From Candidatus Baldrarchaeum yapensis (GTDB taxonomy: Archaea > Asgardarchaeota > Baldrarchaeia > Baldrarchaeales > Baldrarchaeaceae), in contig JAEOSH010000001.1 of NCBI GenBank assembly GCA_016840465.1, positions 1 to 64,000 of the forward strand: a DNA stretch of 64,000 nt. The letters are read 5' to 3'. Position numbers and translations under genes: made by a program. Positions 8,132 through 17,695 of the stretch are shown one piece after another. Under the pieces are notes generated by a model. That model saw only the letters and a program-made list of their open reading frames with translations. It was not told where the DNA came from and searched no databases. Position 1 is the first letter of the stretch. Every line of letters starts with the position of its first letter.

Positions 8132-9100
8132 TCAAATTACTTCCTCTAACGCCTCCTTTAACTCCTGCAGGGAATTGTATGAGCGATCAGGAATCTTATT
8201 AAGATATGTACTGACTGTTACATACTCACTTGGTGATTTAAAGAACTTACGCTTTCCGTAGTTATTAAGGAGCTCTCGCTTCGATATTGGAAAGGTCACA
8301 TCGGATAATCTTTCCAGCAATGCATCAACTCCCCATCTTTCGGGTGGCAATTTTTCTCCCTTGAGGAGTGATATGAAGCGCATTGCATCATCGTACATAT
8401 CTATATTGTTGAACAGCACGTAAATCGTATTATAATTGCCAAAAATCTCTTCTATTCTCTCTTTTAGGGAGATCAGATCGTCATTTGTATACTTATAATA
8501 ATACATGCGTTTTCCAAGGCCGTGTAATCTAGTATATGCTAAGCTTCCGGTCCATATAGGCTCATCGACGAGAATATCTGTGCAGTGAATAACATTATAT
8601 TCTCTGAGAATTTTTTCCACTTCAGGGATTACGCTTTCACCTTTCCATGCTTCTCCTCTCATTTCCCAAACCATTGTTATTCTCTTCTCACAAAATGTCG
8701 CGAAGAACTCCTTTGCCCTCTTCAAATTTTCGTCTGTTGGTTGAAAACTTTTAGGTGTTTGGAATAAGAGAATCTGTGCATGCAATGATCTACATATTTC
8801 CAAAATCCTTTCCATGAGTTCTATGGCCTCTTTTTTCAGTTCGAACCCGTAAGTGTGCGTGATATCCTGGTGCGCTTTCACAGCAAATTCGAATGCTGAA
8901 TTCATTGATGTGGCGGATTTCCACCATTTCTCACATGTCGAAGTTCTTGGTAGCTTATAGAAAGTCGAATTTACTTCCACTACCGGATATCTCTTTGCAT
9001 ACGCTTCTAGAACACTAAATTTACCCTTTTCCTCCTTGGGCACTCGAAAATAGGACCACCCACAACAACCAACCTTAATTCTCTTGCTCACAGATCTCAC
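8132..9100 (-). CDS. DUF72 (YecE-like) family protein
   Basis: A TIM-barrel-like protein of the DUF72 family. The typical opening, VGCCGWSY, and the EVNSTFY motif near residue 50 are clear, as is HQDITH around residue 90. The biochemical role of the family is not established. The frame opens at a GTG at 9100, but GGTGAG lies four bases before a second GTG at 9091, so the shorter start is also likely. It heads the minus-strand run that continues with gltX 13 bp downstream. Confidence 0.88.
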   Translation of the reverse strand: MRSVSKRIKVGCCGWSYFRVPKEEKGKFSVLEAYAKRYPVVEVNSTFYKLPRTSTCEKWWKSATSMNSAFEFAVKAHQDITHTYGFELKKEAIELMERILEICRSLHAQILLFQTPKSFQPTDENLKRAKEFFATFCEKRITMVWEMRGEAWKGESVIPEVEKILREYNVIHCTDILVDEPIWTGSLAYTRLHGLGKRMYYYKYTNDDLISLKERIEEIFGNYNTIYVLFNNIDMYDDAMRFISLLKGEKLPPERWGVDALLERLSDVTFPISKRELLNNYGKRKFFKSPSEYVTVSTYLNKIPDRSYNSLQELKEALEEVI

Positions 9101-9223
9101 CCAAGTTAGGTTAGTACTGGTATCAAGCGAAAAAAGTCACTCTAGGGATTAAGTTTTTGTAATACGATAAAACGATAAAAAAGAGGAAATTACCAATATA
9201 TCGCAAATCAAGAACCTCTAAAA

Positions 9224-10585
9224 TTATGCCGCCTTTATGAATTTATCCTCGTACATTTTAAGGAATGTTGAGGCCTCACGTATGTCAGCAAAGAGCGTCC
9301 TTACTTTTTCAATGTCTTCCTCGGTAACCTCGTCTCTACCATTTTCCCGTGCATGTATGTATGCTGGCATTATTAGTAGAACTGCAAATCTGAGGCTGCT
9401 TTCTACGCCTATATCTGCGAGCTTTTCAAGTGCAGCCTTGGAAAGTTTGACTCCTTCAGCTTTGGCCCTAATCTTTAAGATCTCTATTACTTCGTCCCTA
9501 GTATATGGGCGCGTTCTTATTATCAAAAGCCTATCTAGGAAATCTAGAGGCATGCCCATCGGAGACTCATAGTCGGTACCTCTTATTCTCGCAAATCCTC
9601 TGTTTGTTGCGAGAATAACTATTGGTGCAAGTTCGCTTTCTAAGGCCCGCGTCAGAAATGAGAATGCTTCAAGATCTAACAAACTTGCTTCATCAATGAA
9701 CAGCACTCCGGGTATTATTTCGGCTCTTCCTTCTTCCACCCATTCCTTAACCATCTTATCGACTTCTTTTCTCACTTCTGGATCTATTTCCTTGTCTTCT
9801 CTCGCTCCAAAGAGTAATGATATAAATGATCCACTGCGTCTGGCGTGCATTTCATCTAGATCGTTAAGAGTTACCGTATAAACGAATTCCTTTTCCTTTA
9901 TTATGGGTCCTGCTGGCACCGGAACGTAATGCTCACCTTCTATCTCAAACGTTCGTTTTGCCGTTTGAGCCCTTCCCAGCCTTGTTACACGTCCCGTCTC
10001 CGCATCAATCATTATAACATCTCCCTCGGTGACTCCCTGATTTATGAGCTGAACTGCGACTACCTGTCCAACTTCAAATGTCTTTGTTTCATCGGTTGTA
10101 GATAGGGTCAGCCTTGCGGATTCTGGAATTCTCTGATAGGGGTTATAAGGATGATTGACCATCCTAACATCCAATTTGTCCACTCTTCCCTCGTATATTT
10201 TCCTTATGTCATGTATCCTTATGCCGATGGCTTTTCTCATTGCGCTCATCAGTATTTCCGTTTTCTTCCTCTCCTCACTATATATCTCGGATCCAGCGAT
10301 CATCACAAAAGGCACATCTTCACCAAGTTCCTTCGCAATCGCCATGGCGATAGCTGTTTTTCCGGTTCCAGGCGGTCCTGCAAGTAATACTGCCCGGCCG
10401 GCCATTTTACCCTCTCTTATCATTCTAACAATTATACCAGCCGCTTCTCTGGCTTCTATTTGCCCGACCATACCATCTGCTATCATTTCCGCTTTAAGAC
10501 CCTTTAGTCCCAAGCCCTTTACGTGAGAATGCGCCCCGACCCTTCGCCATTCTGCTCGTGATGTCACTTCTCTGATCTCCGCCAT
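9224..10585 (-). CDS. TIP49/RuvB-like AAA+ ATPase (Pontin/Reptin homologue)
   Basis: The archaeal counterpart of eukaryotic RuvBL1/2, a hexameric AAA+ ATPase linked to assembly of nucleic-acid machines. It shows Walker A GPPGTGKT (about residue 70), a long beta-rich insertion between Walker A and B as in TIP49, and Walker B VLFIDEASLLD. Arginine-rich sensor regions and the TIP49 C-terminal part follow. I placed the start at the ATG at 10585 (MAEIREV); the open frame extends 43 codons upstream, but that stretch is unlike the family. GGGGG lies about 12 bases before this ATG. It is single and divergent from the stomatin gene. Confidence 0.93.
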   Translation of the reverse strand: MAEIREVTSRAEWRRVGAHSHVKGLGLKGLKAEMIADGMVGQIEAREAAGIIVRMIREGKMAGRAVLLAGPPGTGKTAIAMAIAKELGEDVPFVMIAGSEIYSEERKKTEILMSAMRKAIGIRIHDIRKIYEGRVDKLDVRMVNHPYNPYQRIPESARLTLSTTDETKTFEVGQVVAVQLINQGVTEGDVIMIDAETGRVTRLGRAQTAKRTFEIEGEHYVPVPAGPIIKEKEFVYTVTLNDLDEMHARRSGSFISLLFGAREDKEIDPEVRKEVDKMVKEWVEEGRAEIIPGVLFIDEASLLDLEAFSFLTRALESELAPIVILATNRGFARIRGTDYESPMGMPLDFLDRLLIIRTRPYTRDEVIEILKIRAKAEGVKLSKAALEKLADIGVESSLRFAVLLIMPAYIHARENGRDEVTEEDIEKVRTLFADIREASTFLKMYEDKFIKAA

Positions 10586-10983
10586 CCTCGAATTCCCCCT
10601 TTTCCCGATCTTAGTATCCATTGATCCATTGATGTCCTTTCCATAATAGACCAATTTAAAACTCACGTTATGTGAATAAATATTTACGTTACTTTTTGAC
10701 TCCTTTGACGTCATAGCACCTTCAGATACTTTCTTCTTAATATGTGATCAAAAGGTTTGTCTAAAGCCCTGCAGACGATATGGGCTCACTCTGGGCATTC
10801 TATATTTTTTGAGACTAGAATTTCCGAGATCCGTGTTTTCCTCATAACCAACATTAGCCCATGCCAATTATACGGCATGTTTGCACCAATATTTTTGATG
10901 ATCCCTTATAGTAAACCGCAAATTAAAAATCAGATACTCATCATGATAGAGTGAGAGAGTAATGATACCATGAGGTATGACTA
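10586..10983. other. intergenic region with two divergent promoters
   Basis: About 400 bp separate the divergent TIP49 and stomatin genes. On the minus strand TTTTAAATTGG (about 10660-10650) fits a TATA box for the TIP49 gene. A 65-codon open frame at 10757-10954 has no ribosome binding site or recognisable protein and is not called. Nothing else is seen. Confidence 0.4.
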
Positions 10984-11937
10984 ATGTTGCAGGGGTTAAT
11001 ATTATCGCCAATGCTCTTACTAGTGATAATAATTGTGGCATTCATATTGATATTCATCTTGTCTGGAATACGAGTGCTTGCTGAGTATGAGAGGGCTGTA
11101 ATCTTCAGGCTTGGAAGAGCACTTCCTGGAGTTAAGGGACCCGGAATAATTTACGTGATACCGATAATAGATAAAATGGTAAAGGTGGATTTGCGGGAGC
11201 ATTTCTTTGAAATTCCACGCCAGCGCTGTATAACTAAGGATAATGCGCCCGTGGATGTCGACGTGTTAATTTACTACAAAGTAGTCGATGCAAGAGACTC
11301 TGTCATCAAGGTAAGAAACTTCAGAGATGCCGCTGTCGGTATTGCTCAAACGACTTTAAGAAGTGTGATTGGAGACATAGTCTTAGATGATGTATTGGCG
11401 AAAAGAGAATATATAAACCAAGTTCTCAGAGAAAAATTGGATGAAATAACAGGAAGATGGGGAGTAAAAATAACCCTCGTTGAAATAAGAGAGATAGAGC
11501 CGCCTGCTAAAGTTTCAGAGGCCATGATAAGACAGATGGAGAGTGAAAGGATAAGAAGAGCCATGGTCACAGAGGCGGATGGAAAGCGTGAGTCGGCAAT
11601 TAAGGTGGCGGAAGGAGAAAAACAAGCAGCGATATTAAAAGCTGAAGGTGAAAGACAAGCAGCAATATTAAAGGCAGAAGGCGAAAAAGAAGCAATGATA
11701 TTAAAAGCAGAAGGGTTTGCTATAGCGCTTGAGAAGATATTCAATGTAGCGAAGAACCTCGATGAAAAGACAATGGCACTCCAGTACCTCGAAACGTTAA
11801 AGGCCCTTGGATCAAGTCCATCGACAAAATTCATATTTCCGGTAGAGTTTCTAAGTCTGATAAGTCCATTAAGAGAGTTCCTTCAAAGTGCAACCCCAAC
11901 AGCGGAAAGTACAAGTAAGGGTTCATCAGGCGAATGA
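10984..11937 (+). CDS. stomatin/prohibitin-like SPFH (Band 7) protein
   Basis: A membrane scaffold protein. One N-terminal transmembrane helix (about residues 8-30) anchors it. The SPFH domain follows (about 35-190, with YERAVIFRLGR and VDVDVLIYYKV). Then comes an alpha-helical coiled-coil that contains three near-identical 11-residue repeats and a conserved tail. ATG at 10984 has GAGGT seven bases upstream. In many archaea this gene sits beside an NfeD-type protease gene, but none is present here. Confidence 0.93.
   Translation: MLQGLILSPMLLLVIIIVAFILIFILSGIRVLAEYERAVIFRLGRALPGVKGPGIIYVIPIIDKMVKVDLREHFFEIPRQRCITKDNAPVDVDVLIYYKVVDARDSVIKVRNFRDAAVGIAQTTLRSVIGDIVLDDVLAKREYINQVLREKLDEITGRWGVKITLVEIREIEPPAKVSEAMIRQMESERIRRAMVTEADGKRESAIKVAEGEKQAAILKAEGERQAAILKAEGEKEAMILKAEGFAIALEKIFNVAKNLDEKTMALQYLETLKALGSSPSTKFIFPVEFLSLISPLREFLQSATPTAESTSKGSSGE
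11608..11706 (+). repeat. three 33-bp tandem repeats inside the SPFH gene
   Basis: Three consecutive 33-bp units encode AEGEKQAAILK, AEGERQAAILK and AEGEKEAMILK, followed by the start of a fourth (AEG). The units begin at 11608, 11641 and 11674. They extend the coiled-coil of the stomatin-like protein. Third-position differences show they are not a very recent duplication. Confidence 0.9.
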
Positions 11938-11940
11938 CCA

Positions 11941-12264
11941 CTAGCCGGACTCTTCCAATTTTTTAATTATTTCTTCTAGCTTTTCTTTATCACTTGCGAT
12001 GGTTATATTTTGGAATGATGGAAGAGCGATTGCTATTTCTTCGATCAACAACATAAGTGCACGTTTAGCTGGAAGTTCTCTTGCTTCCAACTCTCCGTCC
12101 GAGAATGTGAAAGAGGCTTCTTTCCATGTTTCCCTTTGTTCATCAACTGGCCACAAAGCATAAACATAGTCGTCTGTCATTAAGATAAGAGATGGTGTTA
12201 CATTCCACGCCTCTCGCACAAACTCTATCATTTTTTTCGCGTTTTCTTTCTTCTTTTCACTCAT
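11941..12264 (-). CDS. hypothetical protein, 107 aa
   Basis: A small acidic alpha/beta protein with no recognised family. Residues 1-20 and the last 20 are charged helices; the centre has beta-like stretches (LILMTDDYVYALWPV). GGAGAG precedes the ATG at 12264. It lies between the convergent stomatin gene (3 bp gap) and the divergent reverse gyrase. Function is unknown. Confidence 0.6.
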   Translation of the reverse strand: MSEKKKENAKKMIEFVREAWNVTPSLILMTDDYVYALWPVDEQRETWKEASFTFSDGELEARELPAKRALMLLIEEIAIALPSFQNITIASDKEKLEEIIKKLEESG

Positions 12265-12340
12265 ACCAATACTCTCCGTAACGTGATTATTTTCAGGGGA
12301 CGATATTATAGTGGTATGTCATACACCTTTATCCATATTG

Positions 12341-12348
12341 TTTTAAAG
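12341..12348 (+). promoter_or_regulatory. candidate TATA box of reverse gyrase
   Basis: TTTTAAAG is placed 36 bp before the TTG start at 12384, so the transcript would have a short leader of around 10-15 bases that includes the GAGGGAA ribosome binding site. Inferred from sequence only. Confidence 0.45.
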
Positions 12349-12383
12349 GTAATCAATGTAGGGAAAATGTCGAGGGAAATAAC

Positions 12384-15300
12384 TTGAGGGCATTATTCGA
12401 CAACGGATGCCCTAACTGTAACGGTAGGATTTCGGACGAACGACTTTTACTCGGCGTTCCATGTGAATCGTGCCTACCTGTGGAGATAGAATTCCTAAAG
12501 AAATTGAAGGAGAGCATGGATTCTCTTACTTTTAAGTTAAGAATTGCGGATATGCTGAGGGAACGCGGGGCACTTAAAGATTACGAAAAACTCGTCAATA
12601 TAGAGTTAGAATTAAGGAAATTTGAAAAATTCTTTGAGGCTGGAACTGGAAGCTTGCCGTGGAGCGCGCAACGTGAGTGGGCGAAGAGAGTATTTAAGGG
12701 CTTGAGTTTTGCAATAACAGCCCCGACGGGAGTGGGAAAAACTCTCTTCGGAATTTTGATGGCAGCGTATCTTGCAACGAAGGGGAAGAAGTCGTACATT
12801 ATACTCCCGACCACCGTTCTTGTAAAGCAAGTCTCAGAAAAACTCTCTCAAATTTGCGAAAAAGCAAACGCAGATATCAAAGTCCTTGCGTATCATGGAG
12901 CCTTAGATAGAAGTAGCAGAGAAACTGTCATAGAGGCAATAAGAGAGGGAGCATTTGATATTCTCGTTACAACATCTCAATTCTTAGCTATGAAGTTTGA
13001 TGAACTTCTTTCGAGCCTAAAGTTCGATTTTATCTTCGTAGATGACGTTGATGCCTTGTTAAAGTCTTCAAAGAACATAGATAGGGTTTTAATGCTTTTA
13101 GGTTTCCCACAGGACGTTATAGAGAAGGCATTGACGCTTATAAGGTTAAAGAAAAGACTTAATAGAGTAAAAAACGAGGAACTTGTAAAGTCGATCCGTG
13201 AGGAAATAAATACTCTCTCGTCTCAAATATCATCGGCAAAAGAGCAATTAAAACATGGAGTTTTGATAATTTCAAGCGCTACGGGAAAATCTCGTGGCGA
13301 TAGATCTCTCTTATTCAGAGAACTCCTTGGCTTCACAATGGGAACTGCAGAAGAGGGTTACAGGAACGTACAGGATCTCTATGTGCACAAGGGTGATAAA
13401 GATCTCTACGAATTTGTACTCTCTCTTGTGAAGAGGCTTGGAACTGGAGGATTAATCTTTGTACCTATAGACAGGGGAATAGAAGAGGCGGATGCGCTAG
13501 CGAATTACCTCAAAGAGCATGGCATCAAGGCCGAGGTTGTACATGCCGAGAAGAAAAAACTTGATGTCATAGAGATGTTCTCCAATGGGAAAGTAGACAT
13601 TCTTATTGGTGTTGCCACATATTATGGATTACTCGTTAGGGGGATCGACTTACCTCATCGAATACGCTATGCTATCTTCACTGGTGTGCCAAGATTCAAG
13701 TTTGCTCTCGATGTAACCACGGAAACGCATCCCATGAGAATTTACATAATTCTTAACGAATTGTACGAGTTACTCGACGAAAAGGATCGAGAGATCGCTG
13801 AAAAAATGTTACAGAACTTTAGGCAGTACTTGAATAAATTATCGCCCTCACAAATACAGGCAGCTAAGGAGGTACTAACAGAGAATAAGGAAGTTGATAG
13901 CCCGATAATAAACAATTTTGTTAATCTATGCAGGAATGCAGTGAGTTTTCTAAACAATATTTTGGCGAAAAAGGATATTCTGGAAAAAATAAAAAAGCAT
14001 CCATTCATAGCGTTGCAAGAGGCAGATGGCAGATATTTCATAATGGTTCCTGATGTGAGAACTTATATTCAAGCATCGGGTAGAACCTCAAGATTGTTTG
14101 CTGGAGGAGTAACAAGGGGAATTTCAGTTGTTATAGTAGATGACGAAAAATTATTCAGAGGCCTTGTACGGCAGTTGAGATGGAGATACGAGGAATCCGA
14201 GTGGACAAGCCTTTCAGAAGTCGATCTTGACAAACTACTGAGAGAAGTAGATAAAGATCGTGAACTGGTGATGAAGGTAAGGCGGGGGGAAATTTCAGCA
14301 AAGGTTAAGGATCTGGTCAAATCCGCATTGCTTGTTGTGGAATCTCCAACGAAGGCGTTTACGATTTCAAACTTCTTCGGCAAGCCGTCTAGGAGACGCA
14401 TACACGGAATTCCCGTTTACGAAGTCAACACGGGAGATTTCGCATTAAACGTGGTCGCAAGTGGAGGTCATGTGTTTGACCTTGTAATAGGGGAGGGATT
14501 TCACGGAGTGTTAACAGACGACTCCTTTATCCCCATTTATACGACGATAAAGAGATGTCTCAACTGCGGAGAACAATTTGTTGAAAATTACAATAATCAT
14601 TGTCCCAGGTGCGGATCCAAGAACATCAGGGATAGTTATAGAAACATTGAGGCGCTAAGAGAACTTGCATCGGAGGCAGAGCTTGTACTTATAGGTACTG
14701 ACCCCGATACCGAGGGTGAGAAAATCGGATGGGACATTGCGGTTCTTTTGACTCCTTACGCACGAGAAATTAAGAGGATAGAGTTTCATGAAATAACGAA
14801 AAGAGCTATCAGGGAGGCTTTTAACAATTTGAAAGATATTAACATTCACAGAGTATTAGCACAGATGATCAGACGAATAGAGGATAGATGGATAGGGTTC
14901 GAACTTAGCAGAAAATTGTGGGATGTCGGTCGTCGTAAGTGGTCATTCATACTGAGAAAGTATGGAAAGCCTGCTCATAGCTTATCGGCAGGACGCGTCC
15001 AGACGCCCGTTCTTGGATGGATAATAGAGAGATTTAAGGAGTTCAAGCGAAGTGTAAAGGACATTTACTATGTGAAGCTGTCCAACGGTGTAACAGTAGA
15101 GTTGACTGACATAAAGGGAGATCCTGAAGAGGTAATTTCACGCCTAAAAGAGTGCGATCTTAGGATAAAAGTTTTAGATGAGAAAATCGAAACTGTCAAT
15201 CCTTTACCACCATACTCGACTGATGAAATGCTCAGGGATGCCTCGAAGTTCTTGCGGTTCGGCGCAAGTGAAACCATGGAACTCGCACAGACGCTTTTTG

Positions 15301-16091
15301 AATCCGGTCTCATAACATATCATAGAACTGATAGTCACAGAGTTAGCGATGTTGGTATAAGGGTCGCACGAGAGTTCCTAATTAACGAGGTTGGAGAGGA
15401 GTTCTTCCAGCCACGCAAATGGGGCGAAGAAAAGGAAGGGGCTCATGAGTGCATCCGGCCTACACGCCCTATAGATGCAACGACTTTGCGCAGATTGATA
15501 GAAGAAGGAGTATTAAGGCTTGCAGAGGCTTTGACATGGAAGCATTACAAACTTTATGACCTCATATTCAGGAGATTCATGGCAAGTCAGATGAGGCCTG
15601 CTAAGGTAAAGACTCGAAAAATAATGTTAGAATTCGGCGAGTTCGCAAGTAAAGAGATATTGGGTCCTGCCGAAATCGTTGAGCATGGATTTGATATCAT
15701 GTATGAGATAAGACTCATACCAACGTTCAATGAAGAAGTACGCGTTGAGGAGGTCACTCATAGGAGGGCCCCGACAATCACCTTGTACACGCAGGGAGAT
15801 ATTGTTAAACTTATGAGAGAGCGAGGAATAGGACGGCCCTCTACCTACGCGACTATCATACAAACATTGCTGGAAAGAGGTTACGTTAGGGAAAGTAACG
15901 GTTTTCTAGTACCGACGGCTTTAGGATTCGCAGTATACCGGTATCTCAGCAAAAATTACAAGTCATTCATTTCGGAGGAAAGAACAAGAACTCTTGAAAG
16001 ATACATGAAGGAGGTCGAAGAGGGAACAAAGGATTATCTTGGTGTAATTAAGGAATTATACCGAGAAATCGAAGAATTTATCCACGAATAA
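12384..16091 (+). CDS. rgy: reverse gyrase
   Basis: Introduces positive supercoils into DNA; found almost only in hyperthermophiles and some thermophiles. All parts are present in 1235 residues. Zinc finger 1 is at C9, C12, C27 and C30. The SF2 helicase-like half has Walker A Lys119 and a DDVD box near 220. The topoisomerase IA half starts at VESPTK (652-657). Zinc finger 2 is C725/C728/C740/C743. The Toprim acids are D773 and D775 in DPDTEGE, and the catalytic tyrosine is Y979 in ITYHRTDS. The start is TTG preceded by GAGGGAA. There is no intein or frameshift. Confidence 0.98.
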   Translation: MRALFDNGCPNCNGRISDERLLLGVPCESCLPVEIEFLKKLKESMDSLTFKLRIADMLRERGALKDYEKLVNIELELRKFEKFFEAGTGSLPWSAQREWAKRVFKGLSFAITAPTGVGKTLFGILMAAYLATKGKKSYIILPTTVLVKQVSEKLSQICEKANADIKVLAYHGALDRSSRETVIEAIREGAFDILVTTSQFLAMKFDELLSSLKFDFIFVDDVDALLKSSKNIDRVLMLLGFPQDVIEKALTLIRLKKRLNRVKNEELVKSIREEINTLSSQISSAKEQLKHGVLIISSATGKSRGDRSLLFRELLGFTMGTAEEGYRNVQDLYVHKGDKDLYEFVLSLVKRLGTGGLIFVPIDRGIEEADALANYLKEHGIKAEVVHAEKKKLDVIEMFSNGKVDILIGVATYYGLLVRGIDLPHRIRYAIFTGVPRFKFALDVTTETHPMRIYIILNELYELLDEKDREIAEKMLQNFRQYLNKLSPSQIQAAKEVLTENKEVDSPIINNFVNLCRNAVSFLNNILAKKDILEKIKKHPFIALQEADGRYFIMVPDVRTYIQASGRTSRLFAGGVTRGISVVIVDDEKLFRGLVRQLRWRYEESEWTSLSEVDLDKLLREVDKDRELVMKVRRGEISAKVKDLVKSALLVVESPTKAFTISNFFGKPSRRRIHGIPVYEVNTGDFALNVVASGGHVFDLVIGEGFHGVLTDDSFIPIYTTIKRCLNCGEQFVENYNNHCPRCGSKNIRDSYRNIEALRELASEAELVLIGTDPDTEGEKIGWDIAVLLTPYAREIKRIEFHEITKRAIREAFNNLKDINIHRVLAQMIRRIEDRWIGFELSRKLWDVGRRKWSFILRKYGKPAHSLSAGRVQTPVLGWIIERFKEFKRSVKDIYYVKLSNGVTVELTDIKGDPEEVISRLKECDLRIKVLDEKIETVNPLPPYSTDEMLRDASKFLRFGASETMELAQTLFESGLITYHRTDSHRVSDVGIRVAREFLINEVGEEFFQPRKWGEEKEGAHECIRPTRPIDATTLRRLIEEGVLRLAEALTWKHYKLYDLIFRRFMASQMRPAKVKTRKIMLEFGEFASKEILGPAEIVEHGFDIMYEIRLIPTFNEEVRVEEVTHRRAPTITLYTQGDIVKLMRERGIGRPSTYATIIQTLLERGYVRESNGFLVPTALGFAVYRYLSKNYKSFISEERTRTLERYMKEVEEGTKDYLGVIKELYREIEEFIHE

Positions 16092-16105
16092 ATATTTGTA
16101 ACCAT

Positions 16106-16687
16106 TTACAACCTCATCCAAGAGAAGACATAATATATCGGTTTTTTATTCAAGGTTACTGTTGCGATGACAAATTTTTTCCTAACGGTCGTTGCCAACC
16201 TACCCGCGCGCACGATTTCTATAGGGGAAATCCTTACATTGAAGGGTAATACATGAACAAGAAACGGGGCATGATCTATACCGGGTCCATGTTCGTATAC
16301 TGCGAAGTCGGCTCCAAATTTCATTCCGGGTCTGACAACATATCCCTTATCTCTAAGATCTCTATAAACGATATACTTCTCCTCAAGTTTTTCGTGTATA
16401 TCTTTAAATTTGTTTTTTAGTTCCTCAAATGATAACTCTTTTCCGTTTTCATCAATTATCTTTATTCTTCCCTTTTCGAGCAGATATAGGGCCTCGAGAA
16501 TTGAAAGTTCCAAAGGTTTTTCGAAAATTGGAGTCTTAGGCTTCCTTATCCCTATCGGCTTCCCATAAAACCCCTCTGCATATAATTTCGATCCCTTTTG
16601 TGGATCCCATACTATTATTCTTTCACCTACAACTTCAGCCACTATTTTTTCGTAATTACTTAACCTTTCTTTGCTCTCATTACTCAT
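16106..16687 (-). CDS. endA: tRNA-splicing endonuclease
   Basis: Cuts the bulge-helix-bulge at tRNA introns. The C-terminal catalytic domain shows the triad: Tyr in FAVYEHGPG, His in DHAPFLVHV and Lys in TVRKKFVIA. At 193 residues it is the short homodimer/homotetramer type. It converges on reverse gyrase (14 bp gap) and follows the PhoU-like gene by 16 bp on the same strand. Confidence 0.95.
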   Translation of the reverse strand: MSNESKERLSNYEKIVAEVVGERIIVWDPQKGSKLYAEGFYGKPIGIRKPKTPIFEKPLELSILEALYLLEKGRIKIIDENGKELSFEELKNKFKDIHEKLEEKYIVYRDLRDKGYVVRPGMKFGADFAVYEHGPGIDHAPFLVHVLPFNVRISPIEIVRAGRLATTVRKKFVIATVTLNKKPIYYVFSWMRL

Positions 16688-16703
16688 AACGCATACCCGG
16701 ATA

Positions 16704-17366
16704 TTAACCTCTTCTCGCTATCGCTATTATTCTGATAGCATCGGCGACGTGTTCAGAAATATCAGCAATTTCCTCAAGATGACGGAGGAAGTCTAGAAAC
16801 CTTAGAAGGGTTTTGGAGTCTATGTTTAATGTATATGCGAGGTTTCCAAGATTTCTATGTATCGTGTCAATAGACTTTTCTATTATGTCCACCTGCTCCG
16901 CGACCTTTATTGCCTTTTCCACATCAAATGGGAGTGCAAAAATTGCCTTTCTTAGAGTCTCAACTATTTCAACTATTTTATCGGATAATTCTTTTATTTG
17001 CGTCTTAACGTCATCATGAGGGTCCCAGTCTCTCAATGTAAGCAGACGAAAGGCTGTTGCATCAACATAGTCCGCAATCTCGTCAACCAGTAATGTCAAT
17101 CTCAGCATGTCCTCACGCTGCAGCATTGCAGTTGCTTTCGATACTTCATCTATAAGTGCCCTTTTTATGGAGTCCGCCTCTTCCTCTAATGAAGAAATTT
17201 TTCGAGAGTATTCCTCGAGCTTTTGCGTTTTACCACTAAGCCACTCATCTATCATCGCCGAGAGTTCCTTTACTGCCGATGTCACCTTCCTCATGTGATC
17301 TTGATATATGTCTAGTACCTTACGTTCCTCGTTACTCATAGTGTTCGGATAAAAGTAGCCACACAT
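16704..17366 (-). CDS. PhoU-like DUF47 family protein
   Basis: An all-helical protein of about 220 residues with the PhoU/DUF47 pattern of repeated long helices and acidic clusters (e.g. EIADYVDATAFRLL, HLEEIADISEHVADAIR) that bind metal clusters. Relatives often sit beside phosphate transporters and may regulate them, but no transporter gene is nearby. The ATG at 17366 is preferred because GAGGGA stands 5-6 bases before it; an ATG at 17339 would start closer to the usual family length. Confidence 0.88.
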   Translation of the reverse strand: MCGYFYPNTMSNEERKVLDIYQDHMRKVTSAVKELSAMIDEWLSGKTQKLEEYSRKISSLEEEADSIKRALIDEVSKATAMLQREDMLRLTLLVDEIADYVDATAFRLLTLRDWDPHDDVKTQIKELSDKIVEIVETLRKAIFALPFDVEKAIKVAEQVDIIEKSIDTIHRNLGNLAYTLNIDSKTLLRFLDFLRHLEEIADISEHVADAIRIIAIARRG

Positions 17367-17695
17367 TTTTTGTCCCTCTAATGGTGCACGTGAAATTGTT
17401 CACTTGCCTTACCTTAAAAACTCAACCATAGGTAGCACTTCCGGCTTTCAACGATACTGTATCGATACCATGATCATGGGCGTTTTTAATCTGTGATTCT
17501 TTACATGACGCTTTCAGTGCCAGTAGACAGATGTATTTGCGTATTTGTCCTATTAACAGATTATCGATGACCAGGTGTGATATTTATCAAGGGAACACAA
17601 TACCTTTTTCACGTCTCAAAAAATATAAAGGAAATTTATCTTTCCTTGCGTAGACATATATAATTAGAGAAAGCACGCAATTCGGAGGCGCCAAT
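17367..17695. other. intergenic region before the redox operon
   Basis: About 330 bp between divergent genes. It holds the candidate promoter at 17617-17630 and no open frame worth calling. No repeat or RNA gene is seen. Confidence 0.4.
17617..17630 (+). promoter_or_regulatory. candidate BRE/TATA of the redox operon
   Basis: CAAAAAATATAAAG combines an A-rich BRE-like stretch with a TATA element 66 bp before the ATG at 17696, allowing a leader of about 40 bases. A second AT-rich element, CATATATAAT (17654-17663), is closer and would leave almost no leader. Confidence 0.45.

Noticed and set aside
7628-8149. Plus-strand open frame of 173 codons over the start of gltX
   Set aside because: It is antisense to a clear GluRS gene, is Ser/Phe-rich as expected for the reverse of Glu/Lys-rich coding, and has no ribosome binding site.
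10757-10954. 65-codon open frame between TIP49 and stomatin genes
   Set aside because: No ribosome binding site, no recognisable pattern, and it covers likely promoter DNA.
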